NCBI RefSeq assembly: GCF_014217625.1
Contig: NZ_CP043641.1
Span: 2,480,001-2,544,000, forward strand
From: Leifsonia shinshuensis
GTDB lineage: Bacteria; Actinomycetota; Actinomycetes; Actinomycetales; Microbacteriaceae
Length of the DNA: 64,000 bases
Reading direction: 5' to 3'
Part shown: positions 8,672 to 18,016 of the stretch, in pieces
How the letters are laid out: each line of letters begins with the position of its first letter
Position numbering within the stretch: the first letter of the stretch is position 1
Program-made: the position numbers and the translations under genes
The notes under the pieces: model-generated
Seen by the model: the letters and a program-made list of their open reading frames with translations, nothing else
What the model was told of the DNA's origin: nothing
Database searches by the model: none

Positions 8672-11600
8672 GAGCGCTGCCTGACCCGGTCGGAGGACAG
8701 CGCGCGTTCGACGGCCGCGGCCGGGACGCGCTCGGCGGCACGGCCGGGACGGTCCACTCGCACGGCCACGCCGCGGCGCGCACCGAGTCGCAGCGCGAGC
8801 ACTTCGGCGAGGTGCAGCGGCCGCTGACCCGGGTCGAGCGCGTCGCCGAGCTGCTCCACCTGTGTGCGGCAGCTGAAGCCGTCCGCGATCACGCGCGCCT
8901 CCGCGCCCGCCTCGCGGAGGGCCGGCAGCAGTGCGTGCTCGGCGGCCGCGGCCGACACGTCCAGGTGCCCCGCCTCGAAGCCGAAGTTGCCCGCGAGTCC
9001 GCAGCAGCCCTCCACCGTCGTGGTCTCGATCCCGGCCGCGTCGAGGATGGCCTGGTCGGCCCCGAAACCGCCGACCGCGTGCTGGTGGCAGTGCGGCTGC
9101 ACGACCGCGCTGCCGCCGACGTGCGGAGGCGACCACTCCGGAGTCCGCTGCAGCAGCTCGGCGAAGGAGGTCGCGCGCCCGGCGACGACGGCCACGTTCG
9201 GGTCGTCGGGCAGCAGCTCGGGAGCGTCGGAGCGGAACACCGCGAGGCAGCTCGGCTCCAGCCCGACCAGCGGCACCCCATCGCCCAGCGCTTCAGCGAG
9301 CGCCGCCGCCGTGTGCGCGAGCATCCTGCCGGCGGTCGCGAGCTGGCCGGTCGAGATCCAGGTCAAGCCGCAGCACAGGTGCCCGGGCGGCAGGACGACG
9401 CGGTAGCCGGCGTCCTCCAGCACCGTGACCGCCGCGCGCCCGATGGACGGGTGGAAGTTGTCGGTGAAGGTGTCCGGCCAGATCATCACGTCCCCGAGCG
9501 GAGCAGGAGGTGCGGGCGGCCGCGCGGCGAACCAGTCGGTGAACCGCTGCGGCGCGAACCGCGGCACCGGCCGGTCCGGCTCCACGCCGCCGAGGCGCTT
9601 CGCGACGCGCGAGACGCCCGGGATGCGGGCGAGCCGGTTCACGAGCGACGGGGCGACGCTCGCCATCCTGGCCCAGATCGGCAGCCAGCCCATCGTGTAG
9701 TGCGCGGCCGGGCGCAGCCTGCCCTCGTAGTGGTGCGACAGGAACTCCGCCTTGTAGGTCGCCATGTCGACGTTCACCGGGCAGTCGGTCTTGCAGCCCT
9801 TGCACGACAGGCACAGATCGAGCGCGTCCTTCACCTCGGTGGAGCGCCAGCCGTCGGCGATCGGGCTCTCGCGATACTGCCCCTCCAGCATCTCGAAGAG
9901 GAGCCGCGAGCGGCCGCGGGTGGAGTGCTCCTCCTCGTTCGTGGCGCGGAACGACGGGCACATCACGTTGCCGCTGTGGCTGCGGCAGTTGCCGACGCCG
10001 ACGCAGCGCAGGGCCGCGCGCTCGAACTGCCCGCGGTCCTTCGGGTACGAGAAGTGCAGCTCGACGTCGACCTTCGGGCCGTAGCCCGCGCCGAGCCGGA
10101 GGTTCTCGGTGGGCAGGTACGGGTGCACGACCTTGCCGGGGTTCATCCGGTCGTGCGGGTCGAACAGCGCCTTGAACCGCTCGAACAGCCGGACCACTTC
10201 GTCGCCGAACATGATCGGCAGCAGTGCGCCACGCGACTGTCCGTCGCCGTGCTCGCCGGAGAGCGAGCCTCCGTACTGCGCGACCAGTTCGGCGCCGCGG
10301 CCGATGAACGCGCGGTAGTGCGCGATCCCCTCCTCGCTCGTGAGGTCGAACGGGATGCGGCAGTGCACGCAGCCCTGGCCGAAGTGACCGTACCGGGAGA
10401 CGTTCCGGTAGCCGAACTCGTCCAGGAGGTCGCGGAAGTCGCGCAGGTAGTCGCCGAGCCGCTCGGGCGGGACGGCGGCGTCCTCCCAGCCTTCCCAGGT
10501 GTCCGGGCGGTCGGGGATCCACGCGGTCGCGCCGAGGCCGGCCTCCCGCACCTCCAGGATCTCCTTCTGGTGCGCCTCGTCGTCGAACTCGCGGTCGTTC
10601 GGGACGACGTCCCGCTGCTTCAGCGCGGCGACCATCCGCTGCGCCTTCGCGTCGGACTCGTCCTTGGTGTCGCCGCCGAACTCGCACACCAGCCAGCCCG
10701 TGCCGTCCGGGAGCAGGTGCAGGGCCTCCACGTTCTGGCGCTTGGTCTTCTGGTCCTCGACCAGCACCTCGTCGATCCCCTCGATGGTCAGCGGGTCGTG
10801 CTCGGCGATGGCCGAGGCGGCGTCGGCGGCGTCCTCGATGCTCGGGAAGCCGAGCACCAGGAAGGTGCGGGTGGGCGGCACCGGCACGAGGTCGAGCTCG
10901 GCGCGCAGCACCGTGACGAGGGTCGACTCGGAGCCGACCAGCGCCTTGCCGACGTCGAAGCCGGCCTCCGGCAGCAACGAGTCGAGGTTGTAGCCGGAGA
11001 CCCGGCGCGGGATGTGCGGGTAGCGCTCGCGGATCAGGTCGCCGTCCTCCTCCGCCAGGTCGCGCATCGCGGTGTAGAGCTCGGCCACCCGGCCGCCCGC
11101 GCGCTGGATGCGCTCGAACTCCTCGGTGGACGTCGGGCCTGCCCAGAACCGGTCGCCCGCGTAGGTCAGCACCTCCATCCGGCGCACATTGTCGACCGTC
11201 TTGCCGTAGGCCTGCGCGCTGGAGCCGCACGAGTTGTTGCCGATCATCCCGCCGAGCGTGCAGTGCGAGTGCGTCGCCGGCTTCGGCCCGAACTGGAGGC
11301 CGTGCGGGGCGAGCACGGCGTTGAGGTCGTCCAGCACGATGCCGGGCTCGACGGTGGCCACGCGCGCGATCGGGTCGACCGAGAGCACCCGGTTGCAGTA
11401 CTTGCTCCAGTCGATGACGACGCCGTGGTTGGTGCACTCGCCGGCGAGGCTCGTGCCTCCGCCGCGGCTGAAGACCGGGGCGGAGAACTCGCGGCAGACG
11501 GCGATGGCCTCGACGGCGGCCTCCACCGTGTGCGGGATGACGACGCCGATCGGCACCTGGCGGTAGTTGGAGGCGTCGGTCGCGTACGCGGCGCGGCTGC

Positions 11601-11694
11601 CGTCGTCGAACCGCACCTCCCCGTCGACCCGGTCGGCGAGCGCGCCGGCGAGGGTGCGGACATCCACCCCGCCGGAGGTGATGACGCTCGACAT
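8668..11694 (-). CDS. FAD-linked and Fe-S-containing 2-hydroxyacid dehydrogenase (YdiJ-like)
   Basis: A 1008-residue fusion. The N-terminal half is an FAD-binding type 4 (VAO-like) domain with RGGGTSLAGE at about residues 77-86 and CTLGGMIGNNSCGS further on. A middle region has cysteines for two Fe-S clusters: GVGNCRSHSG with VMCPSF near 570, and CLSCKGCKTDCPVNVD near 630. The C-terminal part has two CCG-type motifs, HLCCGLTW near 773 and GCCGLAGNFG near 896. This order matches E. coli YdiJ-type D-2-hydroxyglutarate/D-lactate dehydrogenases, which feed electrons into the respiratory chain. The ATG at 11694 shares its A with the TGA of the upstream gene (TGATG), which fixes the start; a GTG one codon earlier is less likely. 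Confidence 0.9.
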   Translation of the reverse strand: MSSVITSGGVDVRTLAGALADRVDGEVRFDDGSRAAYATDASNYRQVPIGVVIPHTVEAAVEAIAVCREFSAPVFSRGGGTSLAGECTNHGVVIDWSKYCNRVLSVDPIARVATVEPGIVLDDLNAVLAPHGLQFGPKPATHSHCTLGGMIGNNSCGSSAQAYGKTVDNVRRMEVLTYAGDRFWAGPTSTEEFERIQRAGGRVAELYTAMRDLAEEDGDLIRERYPHIPRRVSGYNLDSLLPEAGFDVGKALVGSESTLVTVLRAELDLVPVPPTRTFLVLGFPSIEDAADAASAIAEHDPLTIEGIDEVLVEDQKTKRQNVEALHLLPDGTGWLVCEFGGDTKDESDAKAQRMVAALKQRDVVPNDREFDDEAHQKEILEVREAGLGATAWIPDRPDTWEGWEDAAVPPERLGDYLRDFRDLLDEFGYRNVSRYGHFGQGCVHCRIPFDLTSEEGIAHYRAFIGRGAELVAQYGGSLSGEHGDGQSRGALLPIMFGDEVVRLFERFKALFDPHDRMNPGKVVHPYLPTENLRLGAGYGPKVDVELHFSYPKDRGQFERAALRCVGVGNCRSHSGNVMCPSFRATNEEEHSTRGRSRLLFEMLEGQYRESPIADGWRSTEVKDALDLCLSCKGCKTDCPVNVDMATYKAEFLSHHYEGRLRPAAHYTMGWLPIWARMASVAPSLVNRLARIPGVSRVAKRLGGVEPDRPVPRFAPQRFTDWFAARPPAPPAPLGDVMIWPDTFTDNFHPSIGRAAVTVLEDAGYRVVLPPGHLCCGLTWISTGQLATAGRMLAHTAAALAEALGDGVPLVGLEPSCLAVFRSDAPELLPDDPNVAVVAGRATSFAELLQRTPEWSPPHVGGSAVVQPHCHQHAVGGFGADQAILDAAGIETTTVEGCCGLAGNFGFEAGHLDVSAAAAEHALLPALREAGAEARVIADGFSCRTQVEQLGDALDPGQRPLHLAEVLALRLGARRGVAVRVDRPGRAAERVPAAAVERALSSDRVRQRS

Positions 11695-12038
11695 CACTCG
11701 TCGATCTGCTCGAGGAGCTGCTTGGAGGCGCGGGCGATGTCGTCGTGGTCGTTCTGCGCCGCCCGGCTCTCCAGCGAGATGACCGCGCAGCGGTGGACCT
11801 TCGCGAAGTCGCCGTACGGGAAGCTGTACCGGCCCTTCGTCTCCTCGCTCTTCTCGGCGTCCTCGCCGAGATGCCAGAGCGCGTACTGCTCCCAGCCGTG
11901 CTTCTCGATGAAGGTGTTCTCGTCGTCCGCGCTCGGAGCGTCCTCACTCCAGTCGTCGCGCTCGTCGCGGACCACCGACCCCTTCCCGACGAGCGAGCGG
12001 GCATGGTCGAGGGCTTTCCGGTTGAGCTTGACGGTCAT
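11694..12038 (-). CDS. Conserved actinobacterial hypothetical protein, first gene of the dehydrogenase operon
   Basis: A 114-residue soluble, charged protein. It begins KLNRKALDHARSLVGKG and contains the block FIEKHGWEQYALWHLGED and then RYSFPYGDFAKVHRCAV, which I recall from similar short hypothetical proteins in many actinobacteria. No enzyme motif is visible. ATG at 12038 has a good ribosome binding site (AGGAGAGG, minus strand). Its stop codon overlaps the start of the FAD/Fe-S dehydrogenase as TGATG, so it is translated together with that enzyme; a role as an accessory or stability factor is conceivable but unproven. Confidence 0.75.
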   Translation of the reverse strand: MTVKLNRKALDHARSLVGKGSVVRDERDDWSEDAPSADDENTFIEKHGWEQYALWHLGEDAEKSEETKGRYSFPYGDFAKVHRCAVISLESRAAQNDHDDIARASKQLLEQIDE

Positions 12039-12186
12039 GGTCGTACCTCTCCTGTCGTCCCGACGCCTCTTATCGGATGGAATGCCCCTGGGCCGCGGAG
12101 TGCAAGGGGTTGAACGGATTCGGAGGCGGCGGAGCATCGGAATCGTTGGCCAGCCGAAGGCCGGCCGCCGAGCGAGAGGAGCACGC

Positions 12187-13212
12187 GTGAGCCGCATCGA
12201 GACGCTGGAGGGCGCTGTCGTCGTCGTGACGGGCGCCAGTGGAGGGGTCGGCCGCGCCGCCGCCGTCGAGTTCGCGCGGCACGGCGCGAGCGTCGCGCTG
12301 CTCGCGCGCGGCGAGGCAGGACTGGAGGCCGCAGCGGGCGAGGTGCGCGACGCCGGCGGCCGGGCGCTCACGGTGCCGGTCGACGTCGCCGACGCGGACG
12401 CCGTGGAGGCCGCCGCCGAGCGGGTCGTGAGCGAGTGGGGCCGCATCGACGTGTGGGTGAACTGCGCGTTCTCGTCCGTCTTCGCCGAGATCGGGAAGAT
12501 CGCGCCGGAGGAGTTCCGCCGGACCACCGAGGTCAGCTACCTCGGCTTCGTCTACGGGACGATGGCCGCGCTGCGCAGGATGCGCCCGGCCGGCCGCGGC
12601 ACGATCGTGCAGATCGGCTCGGCGCTGGCGTACCGCGGCATCCCGCTGCAGTCCGCGTACTGCGGCGCGAAGCACGCGATCGTCGGCTTCACCGAGTCGG
12701 TGCGCGCCGAGCTGATCCACGACAACAGCGACGTCGCCGTCACGATGGTGCACCTGCCCGCGATGAACACGCCGCAGTTCCGCTGGCTGCTGTCGCGCCT
12801 GCCGAAGCAGGCGCAGCCGGTGCCGCCGATCTACCAGCCGGAGGTCGCCGCCCGCTCGATCGTCCGCGCGGCGCTGCACCCGCGGCGGGCGTACTGGGTG
12901 GGCGCCTCCACGGTGGAGACCATCATCGGCAACCGGATGATCCCCGGCCTCCTCGACCGCTACCTCGGCAGGACCGGGTTCGCGTCCCAGCAGACCGACG
13001 AGCCCCGGCCCGCCGGCCAGCCCGCCAATCTGTGGGAGCCGGCGGACCGGGAGGTCGACCACGGAACGCACGGGCCGTTCGACGACCGGGCGAAGCGGAC
13101 CAGCGCGCAGGCGTGGGCGTCGCGGAACCGGCGCACGCTCGGCGCGGTCGGCGCCGCCCTGGCAGGAGCGGCCCTCGTCACCGCGGGAAGGGCCGCCTCC
13201 CGCCGCCGCTGA
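12187..13212 (+). CDS. SDR-family oxidoreductase with C-terminal tail
   Basis: A 341-residue short-chain dehydrogenase/reductase. The nucleotide-binding motif TGASGGVG is at residues 15-22, a shortened NAG-type motif reads VNCAF near 97, the catalytic Ser is in IQIGSAL, and Tyr/Lys are in SAYCGAK near 156-162. SDRs of this sort use NAD(P)H on hydroxyl or keto substrates; the substrate is unknown. The last 90 residues are beyond the SDR core and end in a hydrophobic stretch and Arg residues (GAALAGAALVTAGRAASRRR), which could anchor the protein to the membrane. GTG at 12187 follows a GAGAGGAG ribosome binding site and starts exactly before the Rossmann fold; no ATG gives a better start. Confidence 0.85.
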   Translation: MSRIETLEGAVVVVTGASGGVGRAAAVEFARHGASVALLARGEAGLEAAAGEVRDAGGRALTVPVDVADADAVEAAAERVVSEWGRIDVWVNCAFSSVFAEIGKIAPEEFRRTTEVSYLGFVYGTMAALRRMRPAGRGTIVQIGSALAYRGIPLQSAYCGAKHAIVGFTESVRAELIHDNSDVAVTMVHLPAMNTPQFRWLLSRLPKQAQPVPPIYQPEVAARSIVRAALHPRRAYWVGASTVETIIGNRMIPGLLDRYLGRTGFASQQTDEPRPAGQPANLWEPADREVDHGTHGPFDDRAKRTSAQAWASRNRRTLGAVGAALAGAALVTAGRAASRRR

Positions 13213-13398
13213 CCGCGCCATCGCCCTCCCGGCAGGGGGCGCAGCACGCCGTCATCGCCCGCGCGAAACGGCGTGTTGCGACCCCTGTGCTGCGTCCAGT
13301 GCTTGGTCAGGAGGCCTTCAGGGCGCGCATAGCGCCGCCTCCTAGGGTGGTGGTTCGCGTGGCGGACCCGCGCAAGGCGAGCGGACGGGAGGTGCGGG

Positions 13399-13959
13399 AT
13401 GCGCAAGTCGGTCGTCGCGCTCCTCGTCGCGACCCTCCTCGTCGCCGGCGGCCTGTTCGCGGCCTCCCGGCTCGTGGTCGTGCCGTCGATCAGCGCAGCC
13501 CCGCCCCCGCCGTGCGCGGACGCTGTGGCGACGACCGTGGCCGGCCGCGCGGTGCCGAAAGGACCGGTCGCCGGATTCTGCGCGCCAGAGCTCGCGATGG
13601 CCGCGACGATCCTGTCGGCCGCACGCGACCAGGGTGTCGGATCGTACGGCGAGACGATCGGCGTCATGACCGCGATCGGCGAGTCCGGCCTCCGCAACCT
13701 GGACTACGGCGACGCGGCCGGGCCGGACAGCCGCGGTCTGTTCCAGCAGCGCGACAACGGGGCCTGGGGCACCCTCGCCGACCGGATGGACCCGTACACG
13801 GCGGCGACGAACTTCTTCCGCAAGCTGGTGCGGCTCCCCGGCTGGCAGTCGATGACGCCGACGGAGGCCGCGCACGCCGTCCAGGTCAACGCGGACCCGG
13901 GGTACTACGCGCAGTACTGGGGTGACGCGCAGACGGTCGTGGCGGCGCTGGGCGGCTAG
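13399..13959 (+). CDS. Secreted lysozyme-like peptidoglycan hydrolase domain
   Basis: A 186-residue exported protein with a signal peptide or membrane anchor over residues 1-33 (RKSVVALLVATLLVAGGLF). The mature part contains VMTAIGESGLRNLDY and PDSRGLFQQRDNGAWG, which match the catalytic module found at the end of actinobacterial M23/NlpC-type wall hydrolases; the Glu of GESGL is the likely general acid. It probably cleaves glycan strands in the cell wall. Two outer cysteines (PPPCAD and GFCAPE) could form a disulfide. GGGAGG precedes the ATG. A small minus-strand gene overlaps its last bases. Confidence 0.75.
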   Translation: MRKSVVALLVATLLVAGGLFAASRLVVVPSISAAPPPPCADAVATTVAGRAVPKGPVAGFCAPELAMAATILSAARDQGVGSYGETIGVMTAIGESGLRNLDYGDAAGPDSRGLFQQRDNGAWGTLADRMDPYTAATNFFRKLVRLPGWQSMTPTEAAHAVQVNADPGYYAQYWGDAQTVVAALGG

Positions 13960-14174
13960 CGGATGTAGGACGCGTCGGGCCCTGTCTCCCCGGTGTTCTC
14001 CACGGGCGCGTCCCGCAGCTCGCTGAGCTCCGCCACCGCGCTCTCGATCGCGTCGAGGGCGAGCCGCAGGGGCTCGGCCCAGGCGGCGGGAGCGGCGCCA
14101 GCGGCCGTGGCGGCTGAGGCGAGACCCTCGCGCGCTCTGCGGATGGCGTCCTCTGCGGTCTCCAGATTGTCCAT
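13956..14174 (-). CDS. Small acidic hypothetical protein
   Basis: A 72-residue, Ala/Glu-rich, probably helical protein (AEDAIRRAREGLASA, then IESAVAELSELRDA). I do not recognise a family. The stop codon overlaps the end of the convergent lysozyme-like gene by 4 bp. The ATG at 14174 was chosen because the frame upstream turns Arg/Pro-rich; the ribosome binding site is weak. The residues look like a genuine short amphipathic helix rather than a shadow frame, but the evidence is only moderate. Confidence 0.5.
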   Translation of the reverse strand: MDNLETAEDAIRRAREGLASAATAAGAAPAAWAEPLRLALDAIESAVAELSELRDAPVENTGETGPDASYIR

Positions 14175-14446
14175 GCCGCCATCGTCCCACCGCGGCGGCT
14201 GCGCGGGCAGCCTGAGAGTCCTGACAGACGACGCGCCAGGGCCTGGCGCGCGTTCACCTGCGCATCTCCCGTCCCGCCTGGGATACCTCCGACGACACGC
14301 CCGGAAGGGCGCGACCGCGGTAACCCCGCATTCATGAACCGTTTGGTTGACCCCCCGATGAGGGGCACAGCAGTGTCTTTTCTGTGACCTCGCTATGAGG
14401 TCTCGCGCCTTCTCAGCTCCTCCACTCTCGGGAAAGGTCTCGTCCC
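14175..14446. other. 272-bp divergent intergenic region before the large phosphoesterase
   Basis: No gene is visible. It holds GTTCACCTGCG at 14249-14259, which resembles one unit of an actinobacterial Pho box (GTTCACC), and TTGACC near 14345. A purine-rich GGGAAAGG shortly before the ATG at 14447 serves as ribosome binding site. The Pho-box reading is speculative because a second well-matched repeat unit is missing. Confidence 0.3.
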
Positions 14447-17326
14447 ATGCCTCGCAACACCCCACGGCGCCAGAAATCCGGTCGGCGCCGCTTCTCCTCC
14501 CTCACCCCGCGCCAGCGCGTGCTCGCGGTCACCGCGGCGACCTGTGCGCTCGTCGTCCTCGGCGGCGGCATCGCCACCGCCTCCACCCTCGCCTTCGGCA
14601 ACCAGCAGGTCGGCGTGAACTACGCCGACGGCGAGCAGATCTCCTCCGACCAGGTGCTCCAGCCGGCCGGGAAGCGCCTGATGACACCGTTCGGCAAGAT
14701 CATGGGGTCGACCGTCAGCCCCGACGGCCGTTTCCTCGTCGGCACCAGCACCGACCGCTCCGTCGACCTCCAGGTCTTCGACCTCCAGAGCTACAAGCCC
14801 GTCGCGGCGGCGGGCACGCTCGCGGCGGCGTCGTTCGCGACCGCGGCCTCCAACGCCGGCTACGGCTCGATGAACTACCTCAAGATCTCCGACGGCACCG
14901 TCGGCCAGGAGGGCCCGGTCTTCTCGCCCGACGGCAAGTTCCTGTTCGAGCCGGTCGCGACCGGGATCGTGCGCTACCCGTTCAACGCCGACGGCTCGCT
15001 CGGCGCAGGCACGAAGATCGCCATCCCGAACTCGGCCGCCGGCCAGCAGGCCCTCACCGCCGGGATGACGTTCTCGCCCGACGGCTCGACGCTCTACGCG
15101 GCGGTCAACGGTCAGAACACGATCGTCGCGATCGACCCGGCCGCCGGCACGATCAAGCAGACCGTGCCGGTCGGCATCGCACCGCGGCAGCTCACGTTCG
15201 TCGGGACCAAGCTCTACGTCTCGAACGAGGGCGGCCGCTATGCGCTCCCGGGTGAGACCACGATGGGCTCGTACGGCACGCAGGTCCCCGCCGACACCAC
15301 CCTCGGCACGTCGACGACCGGCACGGTGAGCGTCATCGACACGGCGAACCCGTCGGACGCCGTCGGCTCCATCCCGGTCGAGCTCCACCCGACGGCCATG
15401 CACGTCAGCGGCACCACTCTGTACGTCGTCAACACGAACAGCGACACCGTCTCGGTGATCGACACGCGCTCCAACGCCGTGGTCCAGACGATCGCGACCC
15501 AGCCGTGGGCGTCGTCGAAGACCGGATACCAGCCGACCGCCGTCACCCTGCAGGGCGACCACCTCCTGGTCTCCCTCGGGAACGCGAACGCGATCGCCGT
15601 CTACAAGGTCGACACGAAGGACCCGCGCGACCCGGCCGCTCTCATCGGGCTTCTGCCGACCGACTACTACCCCGAGAACGTCGCGGCGGTGAAGGGCTCG
15701 GTCGTCGTCACGAACACCCGCGGGATCGACGCGCGCGGGCCGGGGATCACCGTCAACAAGGGAGCGGGCGTCCCGGTGGTGACCGGGCACGGCACGCACT
15801 CGACCACGGCATCGCTCACCACGTTCGCGCTCCCGAGCGATCAGCAGATCAAGAAGGCGACGGCCCAGGTGTTCGCGCAGAACGGCTGGACCGCGAACTC
15901 GCTCAAGCAGGCCCAGGGCGACCAGAGCGACAACGCGGCGACGGCCATCCCGAAGCGTCTGGGAGACCCGTCGGCGATCAAGCACGTGTTCCTGGTCGTC
16001 AAGGAGAACCGCGGCTACGACCAGCTGTACGGCGACATGAAGCAGGGAAACGGCGACCCCTCGCTGACCCAGTTCGGCCAGACGGTGACCCCCAACCAGC
16101 ACGCCCTCGCCTCGCAGTTCGGCCTGTACGACAACACGTACGACATCGGGACGAACTCCGCCGAAGGCCACAACTGGCTCATGCAGGGCGACAACACCGC
16201 CTACACCCAGACCAGCGCTGGAGAGTACGTCCGCTCCTACGACACCGAAGAGGACGTGCTCGGCCACCAGCGCAGCGGCTTCCTGTGGAACTCGGTGCAG
16301 TCCGCCGGCAAGAGCGCGAAGAACTACGGCGAGTTCGAATACGGCGAGGGCAAGCCGGCCGGCGCGACCTGGCAGCAGTACTACTGCGCAGCGACGAGCG
16401 CCATGAACGGCGGCTCGCCCGCCCAGCTGTTCGACCCGTCGATCAAATGGAACGCCGGCTCGGTCATCCCGTCGCTGAACGCGATCTCCGACCCGAACGC
16501 CGCGCCCTTCGACCTGGCGGTGCCCGACATCTACCGGTACGAGACCTGGAAGCAGGACTTCGAGAAGAACGGCCCGTCCAACTTCAACATGGTCTGGCTC
16601 TCCAGCGACCACACCGGAGGCACGGCGGACCCGAAGGCCCAGGTCGCGGACAACGACCTCGCGCTCGGCAAGATCGTCGACGAGATCTCGCACTCGCAGT
16701 ACTGGAAGGACTCCGCGATCTTCGTCGCGGAGGACGACAGCCAGGACTCCGCCGACCACGTCGACGGCCACCGCGCGCCCATCCAGGTCATCAGCCCGTA
16801 CGCCGTGCACGGCAAGACCGTGAGCACGTACTACTCGCAGATCAGCATGGTCCGCACGATCGAGCAGATCCTCGGGGCCCAGCCGCTGAACCAGAAGATC
16901 GCCGCGGCGACGCCGATGGTGGACGCGTTCACGAACAAGCCGGACCTGACGCCCTACACCGCGGTGCGCAACCAGGTCCCGCTGACCGAAGGCGTCGCGA
17001 CCGAGCCCTCCTGCGGCTACGACACCCTCGGCACGACCGGAGCCGCGGCCGACGCGGTGAAGGCCCAGGCCGCGAAGGACACGGCCGTGCCCGCCTCCGA
17101 GCAGGCGGTCGCCGCCCAGTGGCAGAAGTGGGCGGGCAAGCAGCACTTCACGGGGACGGCCGGTCACCCGGCCATCCCGGACTACGACAACCCGCTGCTG
17201 ATGAACCGCTACACCTGGTACCAGACCAAGCACTGGACCTCGCCCTACCCGGGCGACGCGAAGATCTACGGCCCGAACGACGTACCGGGCATCGCGCCGG
17301 GGTCGACGAACCACGACGACCAATAA
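14447..17326 (+). CDS. Secreted YVTN beta-propeller / alkaline phosphatase-family phosphoesterase
   Basis: A 959-residue bifunctional exported protein. Residues 1-50 carry a basic start (RRQKSGRRRF) and a hydrophobic signal segment. Residues about 55-430 are a YncE/YVTN-type beta-propeller with repeated patterns such as GTVSVIDTANP and DTVSVIDTRSN. The C-terminal half is a phosphoesterase: VVKENRGYDQLYG near 519 is the ENR motif of the family, followed by EGHNWLMQGD and a late metal site AEDDSQDSADHVDGHRAP near 762. The propeller probably binds a ligand or surface and presents the hydrolase outside the cell; the substrate is unknown. It is a stand-alone unit between a 272-bp leader region and a strong terminator. 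Confidence 0.85.
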   Translation: MPRNTPRRQKSGRRRFSSLTPRQRVLAVTAATCALVVLGGGIATASTLAFGNQQVGVNYADGEQISSDQVLQPAGKRLMTPFGKIMGSTVSPDGRFLVGTSTDRSVDLQVFDLQSYKPVAAAGTLAAASFATAASNAGYGSMNYLKISDGTVGQEGPVFSPDGKFLFEPVATGIVRYPFNADGSLGAGTKIAIPNSAAGQQALTAGMTFSPDGSTLYAAVNGQNTIVAIDPAAGTIKQTVPVGIAPRQLTFVGTKLYVSNEGGRYALPGETTMGSYGTQVPADTTLGTSTTGTVSVIDTANPSDAVGSIPVELHPTAMHVSGTTLYVVNTNSDTVSVIDTRSNAVVQTIATQPWASSKTGYQPTAVTLQGDHLLVSLGNANAIAVYKVDTKDPRDPAALIGLLPTDYYPENVAAVKGSVVVTNTRGIDARGPGITVNKGAGVPVVTGHGTHSTTASLTTFALPSDQQIKKATAQVFAQNGWTANSLKQAQGDQSDNAATAIPKRLGDPSAIKHVFLVVKENRGYDQLYGDMKQGNGDPSLTQFGQTVTPNQHALASQFGLYDNTYDIGTNSAEGHNWLMQGDNTAYTQTSAGEYVRSYDTEEDVLGHQRSGFLWNSVQSAGKSAKNYGEFEYGEGKPAGATWQQYYCAATSAMNGGSPAQLFDPSIKWNAGSVIPSLNAISDPNAAPFDLAVPDIYRYETWKQDFEKNGPSNFNMVWLSSDHTGGTADPKAQVADNDLALGKIVDEISHSQYWKDSAIFVAEDDSQDSADHVDGHRAPIQVISPYAVHGKTVSTYYSQISMVRTIEQILGAQPLNQKIAAATPMVDAFTNKPDLTPYTAVRNQVPLTEGVATEPSCGYDTLGTTGAAADAVKAQAAKDTAVPASEQAVAAQWQKWAGKQHFTGTAGHPAIPDYDNPLLMNRYTWYQTKHWTSPYPGDAKIYGPNDVPGIAPGSTNHDDQ

Positions 17327-17338
17327 CGATCGGTAGCG

Positions 17339-17372
17339 CGAACGCCCCTGCCCTCGCGGGCAGGGGCGTTCG
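17339..17372. terminator. Bidirectional hairpin terminator
   Basis: CGAACGCCCCTGCCC (17339-17353) pairs perfectly with GGGCAGGGGCGTTCG (17358-17372) around a TCGC tetraloop. It lies between the converging phosphoesterase (+) and PEBP gene (-). Confidence 0.75.
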
Positions 17373-17396
17373 TCGCGTCCTCCGAGTGCTCGGAGG

Positions 17397-17960
17397 TCAC
17401 GGGTTCTCGTAGGTCCCATCGAGCCGGGCGCGCGCGATGACGTGGCCGCTCATCGCGCGCACGACGTCGTCCAGCCCGAACGAGTCGGGGAGGTCGAGCC
17501 GGCGATCCACGGCGAACAACTGGAAGACATAGAAGTGCGCCCCGTGCGACGGCACCGGCATCGGTCCGTGCCAGCCGCGGGAGCCGAGCGAGCCGCGGCC
17601 GTAGGCGATCCCGGCCGGCGCGCCCTTCCGGGCCAGCGCGCCCTCCGGCAGTCCGCCGAGCGCCGGGTCGATGCCGCGCGCGATCGTATGGAGGGCGGGC
17701 TCGGCGCGCGGGGCGTCCGGGTCCTCCACGACGAGCACCAGCTCCTCGGCGGCGACCGGCGGCGCGGTCCACTCGAGCGCGGGAGACAGATCCTGCCCGA
17801 ACAGCCGGCCGCGGTACTGCTCCGGGATCGGGGCGCCATCGGCGAAGGCCGGGCTGGTCAGCACGAACGACTCCGGGGCCTGCAACCCCTCCCGCAGCCA
17901 GACGATCTTGTCGTGCCCGGCGCGCCGATCGCGCAGCGCCCGTCCGATGGGGTTCGGCAT
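17397..17960 (-). CDS. YbhB/YbcL-like PEBP family protein
   Basis: A 187-residue member of the phosphatidylethanolamine-binding protein (Raf kinase inhibitor-like) family. The ligand-pocket motif VVEDPDAPR is at about 77-85 and the second family motif appears as GWHGPMPVPSHGAHFY near 128-143. The N-terminal 30 residues are longer than in E. coli YbhB. Bacterial members have no firmly established role; some inhibit serine proteases or bind anionic ligands. It stands alone and is not obviously in an operon with the MBL gene, which starts on the same strand further up with a 56-bp gap. Confidence 0.85.
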   Translation of the reverse strand: MPNPIGRALRDRRAGHDKIVWLREGLQAPESFVLTSPAFADGAPIPEQYRGRLFGQDLSPALEWTAPPVAAEELVLVVEDPDAPRAEPALHTIARGIDPALGGLPEGALARKGAPAGIAYGRGSLGSRGWHGPMPVPSHGAHFYVFQLFAVDRRLDLPDSFGLDDVVRAMSGHVIARARLDGTYENP

Positions 17961-18016
17961 GGTGGGAGTGCCTTCCGGAGTGCGAGTGGGTGGATGGTCA
18001 GCCTAGAGGACGCACG

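Noticed and set aside
8812..12186. A very long plus-strand open frame opposite the FAD/Fe-S dehydrogenase
   Set aside because: Low-complexity Arg/Val/His-rich product; only its end, from the GTG at 12187, codes for a real SDR protein.
12070..13221. A 383-codon minus-strand frame opposite the SDR gene
   Set aside because: Product is Arg/His/Gly-rich without motifs, while the plus-strand SDR has a full catalytic set.
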